A stretch of 64,000 nt of DNA from Proteobacteria bacterium ST_bin14 (GTDB lineage Bacteria > Pseudomonadota > Alphaproteobacteria > Sphingomonadales > Sphingomonadaceae), in assembly GCA_002083655.1 (NCBI GenBank), contig MSXR01000008.1:116613-180612 (forward strand), in the 5' to 3' direction. This document shows positions 1 to 8,419 of the stretch, piece after piece. Each line of letters opens with the position of its first letter. Position 1 is the first letter of the stretch. The notes under the pieces were generated by a model, which was not told where the DNA came from, did not search any database, and worked only from the letters and a program-made list of their open reading frames with translations. The translations under genes were made by a program, and so were the position numbers.

Positions 1-972
1 CAATTGCCCATCCACGCCTCCACCGCCCATGCTGCCGCCCGGATTGACGGAATCGATACCGACGCGTTGGTCGCGGCGATGGAAGCAGGCGAAGTGGCGG
101 TGATCCCCGGCTTTCAGGGCATGACAGCGGCGGGCCGGGTCGCCACGCTGGGCCGTGGTGGATCGGATACATCGGCGGTGGCGGTGGCAGCGGCGGTGAA
201 GGCGGATCGCTGCGATATCTATACCGATGTTGACGGGGTTTATACCACCGATCCGCGCATCGTGCCGCGCGCTCGCAAGCTAACCCGCGTCACTTATGAA
301 GAAATGCTGGAGCTCGCCAGCGTGGGGGCCAAGGTGCTCCAGACGCGGTCAGTGGGGCTGGCAATGAAGGAAGGGGTGCGCATTCAGGTGCTCTCCAGCT
401 TTGATGATCCCAATAACTCAGCCACGGCAGATACGCTGCCCGGCACCATGATCGTCGGCGATGACGAGATAGGAGACGATATGGAACGCCAGCTCATCAC
501 CGGCATCGCGCATGACAAGAACGAAGCCAAGATCACCCTGACCGAAGTGCCCGACAAGCCCGGCGCGGTCGCGCGCATTTTTGGGCCGCTGGCCGATATC
601 AACATCAACGTCGACATGATCATCCAGAACATCGCGCATAATGGCGGATCAACCGACGTTACCTTTACCGTGCCCCAGGCCGAACTGGCGCGCGCGCTGG
701 ATGCGCTGGACAAGGCAAAGGCCGATATCGGCTATGCCGGCCAAATCCATGATACCAAGGTCGCCAAGATATCCGTGGTGGGCGTGGGCATGCGCAGCCA
801 TGCCGGTGTGGCGTCGACCATGTTCAAGGCGCTGGCGGACCGCGGCATCAACATCCAGGCGATCTCCACCAGCGAGATCAAGGTGAGCGTGCTGATCGAA
901 GAGGATTATACCGAACTCGCGGTGCGCGTGCTGCATACCGCTTATGGGCTGGATGCGGAGGACGCGGCGTAA
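1..972 (+). CDS. lysC: aspartate kinase, 3' part (5' end outside window)
   Basis: Phosphorylates L-aspartate, the first step towards lysine, threonine, methionine and diaminopimelate. The reading frame is open from base 1 (CAA TTG CCC ATC), so the gene begins upstream and the N-terminal substrate-binding lysine region is not visible. The kinase domain end is recognisable by GRGGSDTSA near residue 57 of the visible part and by YTDVDGVYTTDPR, the classic nucleotide-binding segment. The remaining ~160 residues form two ACT-type domains (KNEAKITLTEVPDKPG and AKISVVGVGMRSHAGV), the usual site of feedback inhibition by lysine and/or threonine. Seen directly: an intact 3' end with a TAA stop. An ACT-only product from an internal start, as in some Gram-positives, is possible but unsupported. 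Confidence 0.95.
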   Translation, partial: QLPIHASTAHAAARIDGIDTDALVAAMEAGEVAVIPGFQGMTAAGRVATLGRGGSDTSAVAVAAAVKADRCDIYTDVDGVYTTDPRIVPRARKLTRVTYEEMLELASVGAKVLQTRSVGLAMKEGVRIQVLSSFDDPNNSATADTLPGTMIVGDDEIGDDMERQLITGIAHDKNEAKITLTEVPDKPGAVARIFGPLADININVDMIIQNIAHNGGSTDVTFTVPQAELARALDALDKAKADIGYAGQIHDTKVAKISVVGVGMRSHAGVASTMFKALADRGINIQAISTSEIKVSVLIEEDYTELAVRVLHTAYGLDAEDAA

Positions 973-1006
973 TCGCGGGGGTAATCACCGGGCGCGGCGC
1001 GTTCAA

Positions 1007-1735
1007 TCAACGTGTCGTCAGATGCCCGACGCCCGATGCGTCAAACGTCAGTATATACGCAGCGCCCAGCGGCATTGACCACGCTGTCTGATCCGCGGTG
1101 ACAACGTCGCCAATGCCTTGCCCGCCGCTCGACCGGGCCAGTTGATAGCCGCCGAGGGGAATTGGCAGCGATGCCAGCGGTGCTGCGGGGGCCGCATAGG
1201 CGCAGAATATCAGATCTGTGCCGAGCCCGAACCCGACCGTGACGGCGTAGAGCGTGGAATCATAGCTGGGGATATGCCAGCCCTTGGCATCATGCGTTAG
1301 CGTGATCGCCGGGTTCATCTGCATCGTGAAACTGTCTGCATCGCTGGAATAGGCGAACGCATTCGTGTTGGCGGCGATTTCGCCCTTTTTTTGTACAGCC
1401 GCAAACCACCACAGCGGCAAATCGCGGTTGAACGGGATGTAGACGGCGCGGTTTACCGTTTGCAATCCAGCCACCAGCCGCTCGCCCCCGGCTGGTGCGG
1501 GCAATCCGGGAAAAATCGTTGCGACCAGATCAACGCTGTAATCGGCCGCCGCAACGATTGTAACGCTGGTCTGGGGCGCTGCGGTTTGAAGCGCTGCACC
1601 GGTGGCTGCAACGCGATTGCGTGCAGCCACCGGTGGAAAGCGACGATTGGCAGCGTGGATCTGGGCCGGGGTTGGGGTGAAAGAATTTGCCATAAGGTCT
1701 TTGCCCCAAACCCGGCCTTTGCCGCTGCCGTGCAT
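1007..1735 (-). CDS. hypothetical protein of unknown function (242 aa)
   Basis: No family recognised. ATG at 1735 starts 9 bp after the stop of the upstream minus-strand gene, so the two are probably co-transcribed; a second ATG at 1693, giving MANSFTPTPAQ, is an alternative start. No clear signal peptide or membrane segment is seen. The protein is rich in Ala, Gly, Thr and small hydrophobics, with alternating hydrophobic stretches (VTIVAAADYSVDLVATIF, AVTVGFGLGTDLIFCAY) that suggest beta structure. The reading frame is intact and has codon use like a real GC-rich gene, whereas the opposite-strand ORFs over it look like shadows. A role together with its upstream neighbour is inferred from the tight spacing only. 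Confidence 0.7.
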   Translation of the reverse strand: MHGSGKGRVWGKDLMANSFTPTPAQIHAANRRFPPVAARNRVAATGAALQTAAPQTSVTIVAAADYSVDLVATIFPGLPAPAGGERLVAGLQTVNRAVYIPFNRDLPLWWFAAVQKKGEIAANTNAFAYSSDADSFTMQMNPAITLTHDAKGWHIPSYDSTLYAVTVGFGLGTDLIFCAYAAPAAPLASLPIPLGGYQLARSSGGQGIGDVVTADQTAWSMPLGAAYILTFDASGVGHLTTR

Positions 1736-1744
1736 GCTTGTCAG

Positions 1745-2800
1745 TCAGTCTTTGGACGCACCGCCAAACAGGGCGTTCGCCCCGGCGACGACCAGATCCT
1801 TGATCTGCTGTACCGACTGTTGGCCACTATACGAGAATTCGACGGTGGTGCGGCCGCGGGCGGGTCTGGTAATCGTGAACTGGACGCCGCTGATGATGAA
1901 GAACGCAAAGCTGGCCGCCAGCGCGCTTGCAACCGTGATGGTACCGGTAAGGTACGTATCGGTTTCGTCACCTGCTGCTGCAGCGTTGAGCACTTCTTGC
2001 TTTGGCCAGGACACAGATGTGACTTCATCCTTCTGCACCTTGTCGCTCTCGAGATAGGCCAGCGCCATCAACTCACCATGCGCTTCGGAGGTTAGGAAGC
2101 CGAGATCACTCATCAGCATCATCTTGGTTGGCTTGCCCGGCGTGATCTTCCACTTGCCGTTGTTGAGCAGCGTGACGGTGCAAGCGCCGGCAATGAAATT
2201 CCCGGGAACGTTGACCTGGGCTGAATCGTTGCTGACCTGAGTCCAGTCGGCCAGAGTCGATGAGCCAAATTCTCCGGTGCTGACATAAAAGCTCAGCTTT
2301 GGCGTCAACGTCCGGCTTTTATTTGGCGAGGGCGACCAGGACATGCCCATGAAGCCCGCTTCCGTTTGAATGCCGAACGACTGGCTGGCATACCAGCCCA
2401 GCGATTCGTTGTTTTCCTGGTCAAAGGGATTGGAAATGATCTTCAAGCTATTCGGCCCGACGCTGTCGGTGTTCAAGACAAGCTTTGGTCCCTTGTTCGG
2501 GGGCGCGTCTGCATAGTTCGCGTTCCATACCTGCGAAAGATCGCTGTTCTGCGAAATGGTCGAGTTAACCTTGACGTTCAGCCCGACGGCATTGTTGCTT
2601 GCACCGGCAGCAACGACATATTGGACTGGAATTGTGAAGGAATTGGTTGCTGGATCATTTGAATCAATCGCCAGTGACGCGCTGGAATTTGCAAATACCG
2701 ACGCATCACTTGCCACCTCTTGTGGCCGAGCCAGGAAGCACCAGAATGTCTGAGTAGTGGATGACTGGTTGATCAAATAGATCGTATAATTTGTTGGCAT
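1745..2800 (-). CDS. hypothetical protein of unknown function (351 aa)
   Basis: No family recognised with confidence. ATG at 2800 is preceded by a good ribosome site (AGGAG, spacing about 7). The N-terminus MPTNYTIYLINQSS reads as a beta strand rich in Ser/Thr/Asn, and the first ~250 residues are polar and beta-like with many Asn, Ser and Thr and no signal peptide. One hydrophobic segment near residues 285-310 (VASALAASFAFFIISGVQF) could be a single membrane helix or a buried strand. The coding sequence is visibly less GC-rich than lysC or ptsP and sits next to the AT-rich 2801-3283 gap, which suggests acquisition. It probably forms a two-gene unit with the 242-aa gene. Function cannot be assigned from sequence alone. 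Confidence 0.7.
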   Translation of the reverse strand: MPTNYTIYLINQSSTTQTFWCFLARPQEVASDASVFANSSASLAIDSNDPATNSFTIPVQYVVAAGASNNAVGLNVKVNSTISQNSDLSQVWNANYADAPPNKGPKLVLNTDSVGPNSLKIISNPFDQENNESLGWYASQSFGIQTEAGFMGMSWSPSPNKSRTLTPKLSFYVSTGEFGSSTLADWTQVSNDSAQVNVPGNFIAGACTVTLLNNGKWKITPGKPTKMMLMSDLGFLTSEAHGELMALAYLESDKVQKDEVTSVSWPKQEVLNAAAAGDETDTYLTGTITVASALAASFAFFIISGVQFTITRPARGRTTVEFSYSGQQSVQQIKDLVVAGANALFGGASKD

Positions 2801-2824
2801 GATATTCTCCTAATTAAATAGCGA

Positions 2825-2860
2825 TTAAAAATTGACCGTCGCTGACTGACGCGTGTCAAC
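2825..2860 (-). promoter_or_regulatory. candidate sigma70-type promoter for the 351-aa gene
   Basis: Reading the minus strand, a perfect TTGACA lies at 2859-2854 and is followed after 17 bp by a poor -10 (GTCAAT, three of six matches) at 2836-2831, then an AT-rich stretch and the AGGAG ribosome site before ATG 2800. The -35 and spacing are good and the -10 is weak, so this is a suggestion only. Confidence 0.35.
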
Positions 2861-3053
2861 ATTCGTTCATCACCTTATTTGTGACGACGGCATGCGATTC
2901 AGAGATAATTATACTATGGTGCGGAGATACAAATCTGGACGTTTTTGACATATTTGTAACAAGCAATGCGACGGACTTTTCAGTTAGCCGCACGTCAACA
3001 TTAGCAATTGTCAAAAATCATACATGCCTTTGCGTATCCACTCTGGAGCAATT

Positions 3054-3071
3054 CGATATCGATATCGATAT
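3054..3071. repeat. three tandem CGATAT hexamers
   Basis: Seen directly as CGATAT three times in a row. The unit overlaps its own complement, so the whole stretch is palindromic. It lies about 210 bp upstream of the nitronate monooxygenase ATG. It may be a simple-sequence tract or a regulator site; nothing else supports a role. Confidence 0.5.
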
Positions 3072-3283
3072 TGACTGATTGGTTTTGTTGTTAAAATCGT
3101 GGATTAGCCCGGCGCGTCTGCCTCGCCACTGCTCTCAGCCGATGTCGCGTGCCGCCACTTGGGCGACTGCACCAGAATGGCGCTATCGGTGAAATTCACC
3201 CCGGCAGTGCGGGCACAGCGGGGATGCGGCCGGTTTTTCCGCTCGCGCTTGCGGCAGGGGCCGGGGGTGGGCATAGCCAGATC

Positions 3284-4339
3284 ATGACGATCCAAGCACA
3301 AACCCGCCCCGGCCCGATTGCGACCACGGGCAGCGCTACACTCGCCACCCTGATGGCGCGCGGCACAGCCTTTCTGGGGACGCAGACCGCGATCATTTGC
3401 GGGGCCATGTCGTGGGTGAGCGAACGCCATCTTGTTTCTGCGATGTCGAATGCGGGCGGGTTCGGGCTGATTGCGTGTGGCGCGATGACGCCCGCGTTGC
3501 TCGACGCGGAGATTGCCGCGACCAAGGCGCTGACCACAAAGCCGTTCGGCGTGAACCTGATCACGATGCACCCGCAGCTATTTGATCTGATCGCGGTCTG
3601 CGCGCGCCATGAAGTAACGCATGTGGTGCTGGCGGGTGGCTTGCCCCCGGCGGGTGCTTTGGATGCCATCAAGGCAGGTGGCGCGAAGGTGATCTGTTTT
3701 GCGCCCGCGCTCAGTCTGGCCAAGAAGCTGATCCGATCGGGCGTTGATGCGCTGGTAGTTGAGGGGATGGAGGCTGGCGGCCATATCGGCCCGGTCTCGA
3801 CCAGCGTGCTCGCGCAGGAAATTCTGCCGCATGTGGCAGAGCAGGTGCCGGTGTTTGTGGCTGGCGGCATCGGCCGGGGAGAGGTGATCGCGGCGTATCT
3901 GGAAATGGGGGCGGCGGGGGTGCAGCTGGGCACGCGCTTTGCCTGCGCGACGGAAAGCATCGCGCATCCCAACTTCAAAAAGGCGTTCTTTCGCGCTTCT
4001 GCCCGCGATGCCATCGCCAGCATCCAGATTGATCCGCGCCTGCCCGTTATCCCAGTACGCGCGCTGAAGAATGCAGGCGCTGACCTGTTCACCGCAAAGC
4101 AGCGCGAAGTTGCCGCCTTGCTCGATGCTGGTTCGGTCGCGATGGGCGAGGCGCAACTGCAGATCGAACATTTCTGGGCAGGCGCTTTGCGTCGTGCGGT
4201 GATTGACGGTGATGTCGAGCATGGTTCGCTGATGGCCGGGCAATCGGTCGGCATGGTGACGAAGGAAGAGCCGGTTGGCGAGATTATTGCACAATTAATG
4301 GATGAAGCCGCTCACGCGCTGGAAAAACGGGCGACCTGA
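3284..4339 (+). CDS. nitronate monooxygenase family FMN protein
   Basis: Predicted FMN-dependent oxidation of alkyl nitronates (formerly 2-nitropropane dioxygenase family); FabK-type enoyl-ACP reductases share the fold, so the substrate is not certain. The frame is open from 3149, but ATG at 3284 (MTIQAQTRPG) gives 351 aa, the usual family length, so I place the start there. Motifs seen: the GGFGLIACGAMTP region near the N-terminus, VEGMEAGGHIGP in the middle, and the phosphate-binding segment VAGGIGRGEVIAAY followed by GVQLGTRF. It is monocistronic as far as can be seen and likely cytosolic, in the patch inserted between lysC and ptsP. Confidence 0.85.
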   Translation: MTIQAQTRPGPIATTGSATLATLMARGTAFLGTQTAIICGAMSWVSERHLVSAMSNAGGFGLIACGAMTPALLDAEIAATKALTTKPFGVNLITMHPQLFDLIAVCARHEVTHVVLAGGLPPAGALDAIKAGGAKVICFAPALSLAKKLIRSGVDALVVEGMEAGGHIGPVSTSVLAQEILPHVAEQVPVFVAGGIGRGEVIAAYLEMGAAGVQLGTRFACATESIAHPNFKKAFFRASARDAIASIQIDPRLPVIPVRALKNAGADLFTAKQREVAALLDAGSVAMGEAQLQIEHFWAGALRRAVIDGDVEHGSLMAGQSVGMVTKEEPVGEIIAQLMDEAAHALEKRAT

Positions 4340-4389
4340 CGGCAACTGCGCTGTTTTTTTCAATTCTGACCAATGCTATAAACTAGCGG

Positions 4390-5181
4390 ATGGAGGCAGC
4401 GCCTTTCGCCCGCACTGTATATCGACCGACAACCAATCGGCAACGTGTGCTGACGATTGTGATGGTCATGTTTCTGTACATCATCGCGGCGTATCTTTTC
4501 TTTGCGCTGCGCGATCGACCGCCTATCCGAATAGAGCGCGACACGCCCACCATCGTTGAACTGCTGCCGCAGCGTGAACCGCCACAGCCGGAACTGCCGG
4601 CGGTACAGCCCAGGGCAGCACCCAAACCGGCACCCGCGACGCCGCGATCATCGCCCGTTCGCGTCGATACGCCGCCGCCCGCGCCCGTCTTAGCGCAAGC
4701 GGCCATGCCGCGGATCGATTATACGCCAACGCCTATAGCACGTCCCGCGCCACCGCCGGTGATTGCGGGCGGTGCGGCGGTTGGCGACAGCGGCACGGGC
4801 GCACAAGGCACCAATGGCGGCGACCCTGGCAATGGTGGGCCGGGGACGGGGGGTGACGGGGGCGGTGGCCGCGATACGGCGATTAAAGCCGAATGGGCCA
4901 GGGACGCGACCTGGGAAGAAATTTATGCCTTTCACCCGTTGGGCGCGCGACGGGCCAAAAAATCGGGTGTGGTCGAGCTGCGCTGCCTAGCAACGCTGAA
5001 ACAACGGCTCAAAGCATGCCGGGTGGCTGCCGAATCGCCGAAGGGCTGGGAATTTGGTCGCGCTGCGCTGTCGCTTGCGCCGCAGTTGCGCGTTCTGCCG
5101 CGAAAAGAAAATGGCGTCGAAGTTGATAATTCAAGGGTTTACTTCAAGATTAGGTTCGATTTGCCGAGAGAGAAGGAATAG
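4390..5181 (+). CDS. TonB-like membrane-anchored protein (first of a tandem pair)
   Basis: A 263-aa protein with a short cytosolic N-terminus, one membrane helix at about residues 23-42 (VLTIVMVMFLYIIAAYLFFAL), a long Pro/Ala-rich periplasmic linker (60-130), a Gly-rich stretch (135-165) and a C-terminal ~90-residue domain with two Cys (LRCLATLKQRLKAC). This is the plan of energy-transducer TonB proteins, which carry proton-motive force from ExbBD to outer-membrane receptors. The C-terminal domain is divergent, so TonB-like is safer than TonB. No exbB/exbD is adjacent. The next gene has the same plan, suggesting duplication. Confidence 0.7.
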   Translation: MEAAPFARTVYRPTTNRQRVLTIVMVMFLYIIAAYLFFALRDRPPIRIERDTPTIVELLPQREPPQPELPAVQPRAAPKPAPATPRSSPVRVDTPPPAPVLAQAAMPRIDYTPTPIARPAPPPVIAGGAAVGDSGTGAQGTNGGDPGNGGPGTGGDGGGGRDTAIKAEWARDATWEEIYAFHPLGARRAKKSGVVELRCLATLKQRLKACRVAAESPKGWEFGRAALSLAPQLRVLPRKENGVEVDNSRVYFKIRFDLPREKE

Positions 5182-5267
5182 CGCGTTTCGGTGCCGTCAC
5201 CGGGCTTTTTGCGCGTTGTTCTGCATCCGCCATATGGCAACCCGACGTGCAATGTTAGGCAGTGGCG

Positions 5268-5996
5268 ATGGAGTCGATTCTACCAGACCCGGGCGGTTAC
5301 GCGGCAATTACGCCACGCCAGCGTTTGATCACGATCCCGCTGGTTCTGGCGCTGCATTTTGCGATCATTGCTTTGCTGATGTTGACGCCAACGGTGCGCC
5401 GCCTGACGCAGGAGGCGACGCCGTTTGTCGTTCGGCTGTTGCCGCTCGACAGCAGCGAGGCGCCGGAACCGCTCGCCGCACCGCCAGCCGCACCGCCACC
5501 ACCAGTCACGCCAGCGCCTGCAACCCCGGCGACGCCCGCCAAGCCCACCCCACCGGTAACCGTAACCCCGCGCCCGAGTGCCGTGCCTCTGCCATCACCG
5601 CCATCTGCACCCGCCGCGCCGCTTGCGCGCCCGGCCCCGGATGGCGACATTACGATGGGCGGCGGTCGCGCGGCCCCGCTTGGCTTTGCGCCGGCGCGCT
5701 GGGTGCGCAAAATCACCGATGAGGAATTTTTCCCGCTGTTGGCCGAGGATTTGTGGCGGGTGCCAATGGACGTGCGGTTTCGGCTGCGGTGTAACGTTGC
5801 GGCGGACACCCGGATCGATTGCCGTATCCTGAGCGAATCGCCCACTATTCCCGGGGTTCGCACCGCCGTTTTGCGCGGGCTGCCGATATTGCGGATGCGC
5901 CCGCCAATGCGTGATGGCCGCCCGGTTCTGGACCAACCGGTCGAATTTGAATGGCGGGTGGGGCAGCATAACCGGTTTTCGGTGCTGGATCGTTGA
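5268..5996 (+). CDS. TonB-like membrane-anchored protein (second of a tandem pair)
   Basis: About 242 aa from ATG 5268, preceded by AGG at 5257-5259; GTG 5262 is an alternative start. Layout: short cytosolic N-terminus, membrane helix at about residues 20-42 (ITIPLVLALHFAIIALLML), Pro/Ala-rich linker (55-130) and a C-terminal globular domain with two Cys about 10 residues apart (RLRCNVAADTRIDCRI). The same architecture and Cys pair as the upstream gene mark the two as paralogues. Inferred role: periplasm-spanning coupling to an outer-membrane partner, probably TonB-like. There is no receptor or ExbBD gene next to it. Confidence 0.68.
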   Translation: MESILPDPGGYAAITPRQRLITIPLVLALHFAIIALLMLTPTVRRLTQEATPFVVRLLPLDSSEAPEPLAAPPAAPPPPVTPAPATPATPAKPTPPVTVTPRPSAVPLPSPPSAPAAPLARPAPDGDITMGGGRAAPLGFAPARWVRKITDEEFFPLLAEDLWRVPMDVRFRLRCNVAADTRIDCRILSESPTIPGVRTAVLRGLPILRMRPPMRDGRPVLDQPVEFEWRVGQHNRFSVLDR

Positions 5997-6049
5997 GGGC
6001 GCGCGCGCAGGCGCTGTCATCGCGCTTTGCTTTCTGTTAGCCCGGTGAA

Positions 6050-8320
6050 GTGACTATTTCCGCTGCCATATCCGCCCGAGAGATGCTTGTCCGGCTGCAC
6101 GATGTGATGGCAGCACGATCAACCGCACAGGCCAAGCTGAACAGCGTCGTCAAGATCATTGGTGAAGCGACTGATAGCGAGGTCTGCTCGATCTATTTGT
6201 TGCGCGAAGGCGTGCTTGAATTGTTCGCCACCCAAGGGCTCGATCAGGCCGCGGTCCACGTCACCAAAATGGCGATGGGGGAGGGGCTGGTCGGCACGAT
6301 CGCCCAGAATGTCGAGATTTTGAACCTCGACGAAGCGGCTTCGCATCCCGATTTCGCGTTCAAGCCCGAAACCGGTGAAGACAAGTTTCACAGCTTTGCC
6401 GGTGTGCCGATCATCCGGCGCGAACGCGCGGTTGGGGTGTTGTGCGTCCAGCATGTCGAGCTGCATCGCTATGCCGATGTTGAGGTGGAAGCGCTGCAAA
6501 CGGTGGCAATGGTGCTGTCTGAACTGATCGCCAATGCCGATCTGATTGATGCAAGTGCCGCGTCCACCACGCGCCCGCAATCAACGGCGGCAATGCGGAT
6601 TGCGGGCCTGAAGCTGGTCGACGGCATGGCGCGCGGCTTTGCGGTTTTCCACCAGCCCCGGATCACGATCGAGCATACCGTTGCCGAGGATGCCGATGCG
6701 GAACGCCACCGCGTTTATGGCGCGTTTGATAAGATGCGCGAACAGATTGAACGGATGGCGGCGCAGGCCGAATTCGGGAAGGGTGGCGAGCATGACGAGG
6801 TGCTCGAGACCTATAAGATGTTCGCCTATGATGAGGGCTGGAGCCGCCGGATCAATGAAGCGATCGACAGCGGGCTGACCGCCGAGGCGGCAATTGAGCG
6901 CGTTCAACAACGCACGCGGATGCGGATGCGGCAGATTGACGATCCGTTGCTCGCCGAACGCATGCATGATCTAGAAGATCTGTCGAACCGGCTGCTGCGC
7001 ATTGTATCAGGCCAGATGGGGACGGCCGCGCAGATGGGGCTGCGGCAGGATTCCATTCTGATCGCGCGTAACCTGGGCCCGGCCGAACTGCTGGAATATG
7101 ACCGGCGGCGGCTGAAGGGCGTGATCCTGGAGGAAGGATCGCTGACCGCGCATGTTACCATCGTTGCGCGGGCCATGGGGGTGCCGGTGCTGGGCCGGGT
7201 GAAGGATGTCCGTCGCCTGATCGGGGACGGCGATCTGTTGCTGCTGGATGTGACGGCGGGGGAAATATTTGCCCGCCCCACGCCGCTGATCGAGGAATCG
7301 TTTGAGGGCAAATTGCTGCTCAGCCAAAAGCGGCGGGCATCCTTTGCCGCGATGAAGGACGAACCACCGGTCACGCGGGATGGCACGCGGCTGACGCTGA
7401 TGGTCAATGCCGGGTTGCGCGATGATGTGGCAGCGCTGGACCTTACCGGGGCAGACGGCATCGGCCTGTTCCGCACCGAATTCCAGTTTCTGGTTTCCGC
7501 CACATTGCCGCAGCGCGAACGCCAGCAGCGTTTGTACCGCGACGTGCTGGAGGCGGCGGGCGACCGGCCTGTCATCTTCCGCACGGTCGATATCGGCGGG
7601 GACAAGGCCTTGCCGTATCTGAAGGACGATGCGGATGAGGAAAATCCGGCGATGGGCTGGCGCGCGCTCCGGCTGGCGCTGGAACGCGATGGATTGATGA
7701 AGGCCCAGGCGCGCGCGTTGATTGAGGCGGCGGCGGGCAGAACGCTTAACGTGATGTTTCCGATGGTTTCTGAACCTTGGGAGTTTGATGAGGCCCAGTC
7801 GTTGTTTGAGGCGCAGCGGGCCTGGATCGCATCACGCCAGCGCAAATTGCCAACGCTGATCCGTTATGGCGCGATGCTGGAAGTGCCAGCGTTGGCAGAG
7901 ATGCTGGATGTGTTATTGCCACGGCTCGATTTTCTGTCGATTGGCACCAATGATCTGACGCAGTTTCTGTTTGCCGCCGATCGCGCCAATCCCAAGCTGG
8001 CCGAACGCTATGACTGGCTGAGCCCGGCAATTTTGCGGTTCTTGTCGCGCGTGGTTGCGCCGACCCGCGCGGCCGGGGTCGATCTGGCGGTGTGCGGCGA
8101 AATGGGCGGGCGGACGCTGGAGGCGATGGCGCTGATCGGGCTGGGGATAGAGCGGCTGTCAATTACGCCTGCCGCTGTCGGGCCGGTTAAAGCAATGATC
8201 CGCTCGCTTGATCGTGCCAGGCTGATGGAAGATATGGCGGCAATGCTCGCGCGGCCCCCGCGCGACATGCGCGGCGCGCTGGCGGCGTGGGCGGCTGATA
8301 ATCAGGTCGAATTGGTCTGA
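6050..8320 (+). CDS. ptsP: phosphoenolpyruvate-protein phosphotransferase PtsP (EI-Ntr)
   Basis: First enzyme of the nitrogen phosphotransferase relay: it takes phosphate from PEP and passes it to NPr, and on to EIIA-Ntr. It has 756 aa, with an N-terminal GAF domain (about 15-160; KIIGEATDSEVCSIYLL, GVPIIRRERAVGVL) for sensing, a PEP-utiliser N domain, the phosphohistidine domain with SLTAHVTIVARAMG (His368), and a C-terminal PEP-binding TIM barrel (GIGLFRTEFQFL, FRTVDIGGDKALPYL, LSIGTNDLTQF, VCGEMGG). The start is GTG 6050; an ATG at 6083 is possible. In alphaproteobacteria the gene is often next to lysC; here about 5 kb of accessory genes lie between them. Confidence 0.95.
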   Translation: MTISAAISAREMLVRLHDVMAARSTAQAKLNSVVKIIGEATDSEVCSIYLLREGVLELFATQGLDQAAVHVTKMAMGEGLVGTIAQNVEILNLDEAASHPDFAFKPETGEDKFHSFAGVPIIRRERAVGVLCVQHVELHRYADVEVEALQTVAMVLSELIANADLIDASAASTTRPQSTAAMRIAGLKLVDGMARGFAVFHQPRITIEHTVAEDADAERHRVYGAFDKMREQIERMAAQAEFGKGGEHDEVLETYKMFAYDEGWSRRINEAIDSGLTAEAAIERVQQRTRMRMRQIDDPLLAERMHDLEDLSNRLLRIVSGQMGTAAQMGLRQDSILIARNLGPAELLEYDRRRLKGVILEEGSLTAHVTIVARAMGVPVLGRVKDVRRLIGDGDLLLLDVTAGEIFARPTPLIEESFEGKLLLSQKRRASFAAMKDEPPVTRDGTRLTLMVNAGLRDDVAALDLTGADGIGLFRTEFQFLVSATLPQRERQQRLYRDVLEAAGDRPVIFRTVDIGGDKALPYLKDDADEENPAMGWRALRLALERDGLMKAQARALIEAAAGRTLNVMFPMVSEPWEFDEAQSLFEAQRAWIASRQRKLPTLIRYGAMLEVPALAEMLDVLLPRLDFLSIGTNDLTQFLFAADRANPKLAERYDWLSPAILRFLSRVVAPTRAAGVDLAVCGEMGGRTLEAMALIGLGIERLSITPAAVGPVKAMIRSLDRARLMEDMAAMLARPPRDMRGALAAWAADNQVELV

Positions 8321-8419
8321 TGCAAAGCCCAGCCGCTTTTTCGCGCGTTGACACCCCCGATGCCCTGCGGGACATAGCCGCCAAGTTTAGCGCCAAGATT
8401 AGCCATTCCGGAGATGCCG

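Larger units (their letters stand above)
2801..3283. other. AT-rich intergenic gap of about 480 bp
   Basis: Unusually AT-rich for this genome. It separates the divergent 351-aa unknown gene and the nitronate monooxygenase gene. It holds a candidate minus-strand promoter near its left end and three tandem CGATAT units at 3054-3071. The weak plus-strand ORF at 2881-3078 has no supporting composition or ribosome site. No RNA gene was recognised. Confidence 0.6.

Noticed and set aside
3054..3071. CRISPR-like or origin-type iteron array
   Set aside because: Only three contiguous hexamers without spacers, no cas genes and no replication gene nearby.
3196..4254. Minus-strand ORF of 352 codons opposite the nitronate monooxygenase
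   Set aside because: Shadow of a conserved coding sequence; Ser/Ala/Pro-rich translation without any domain.
6904..7845. Minus-strand ORF of 313 codons inside ptsP
   Set aside because: Antisense to conserved PtsP motifs; Arg/Ser-rich composition typical of a shadow frame.
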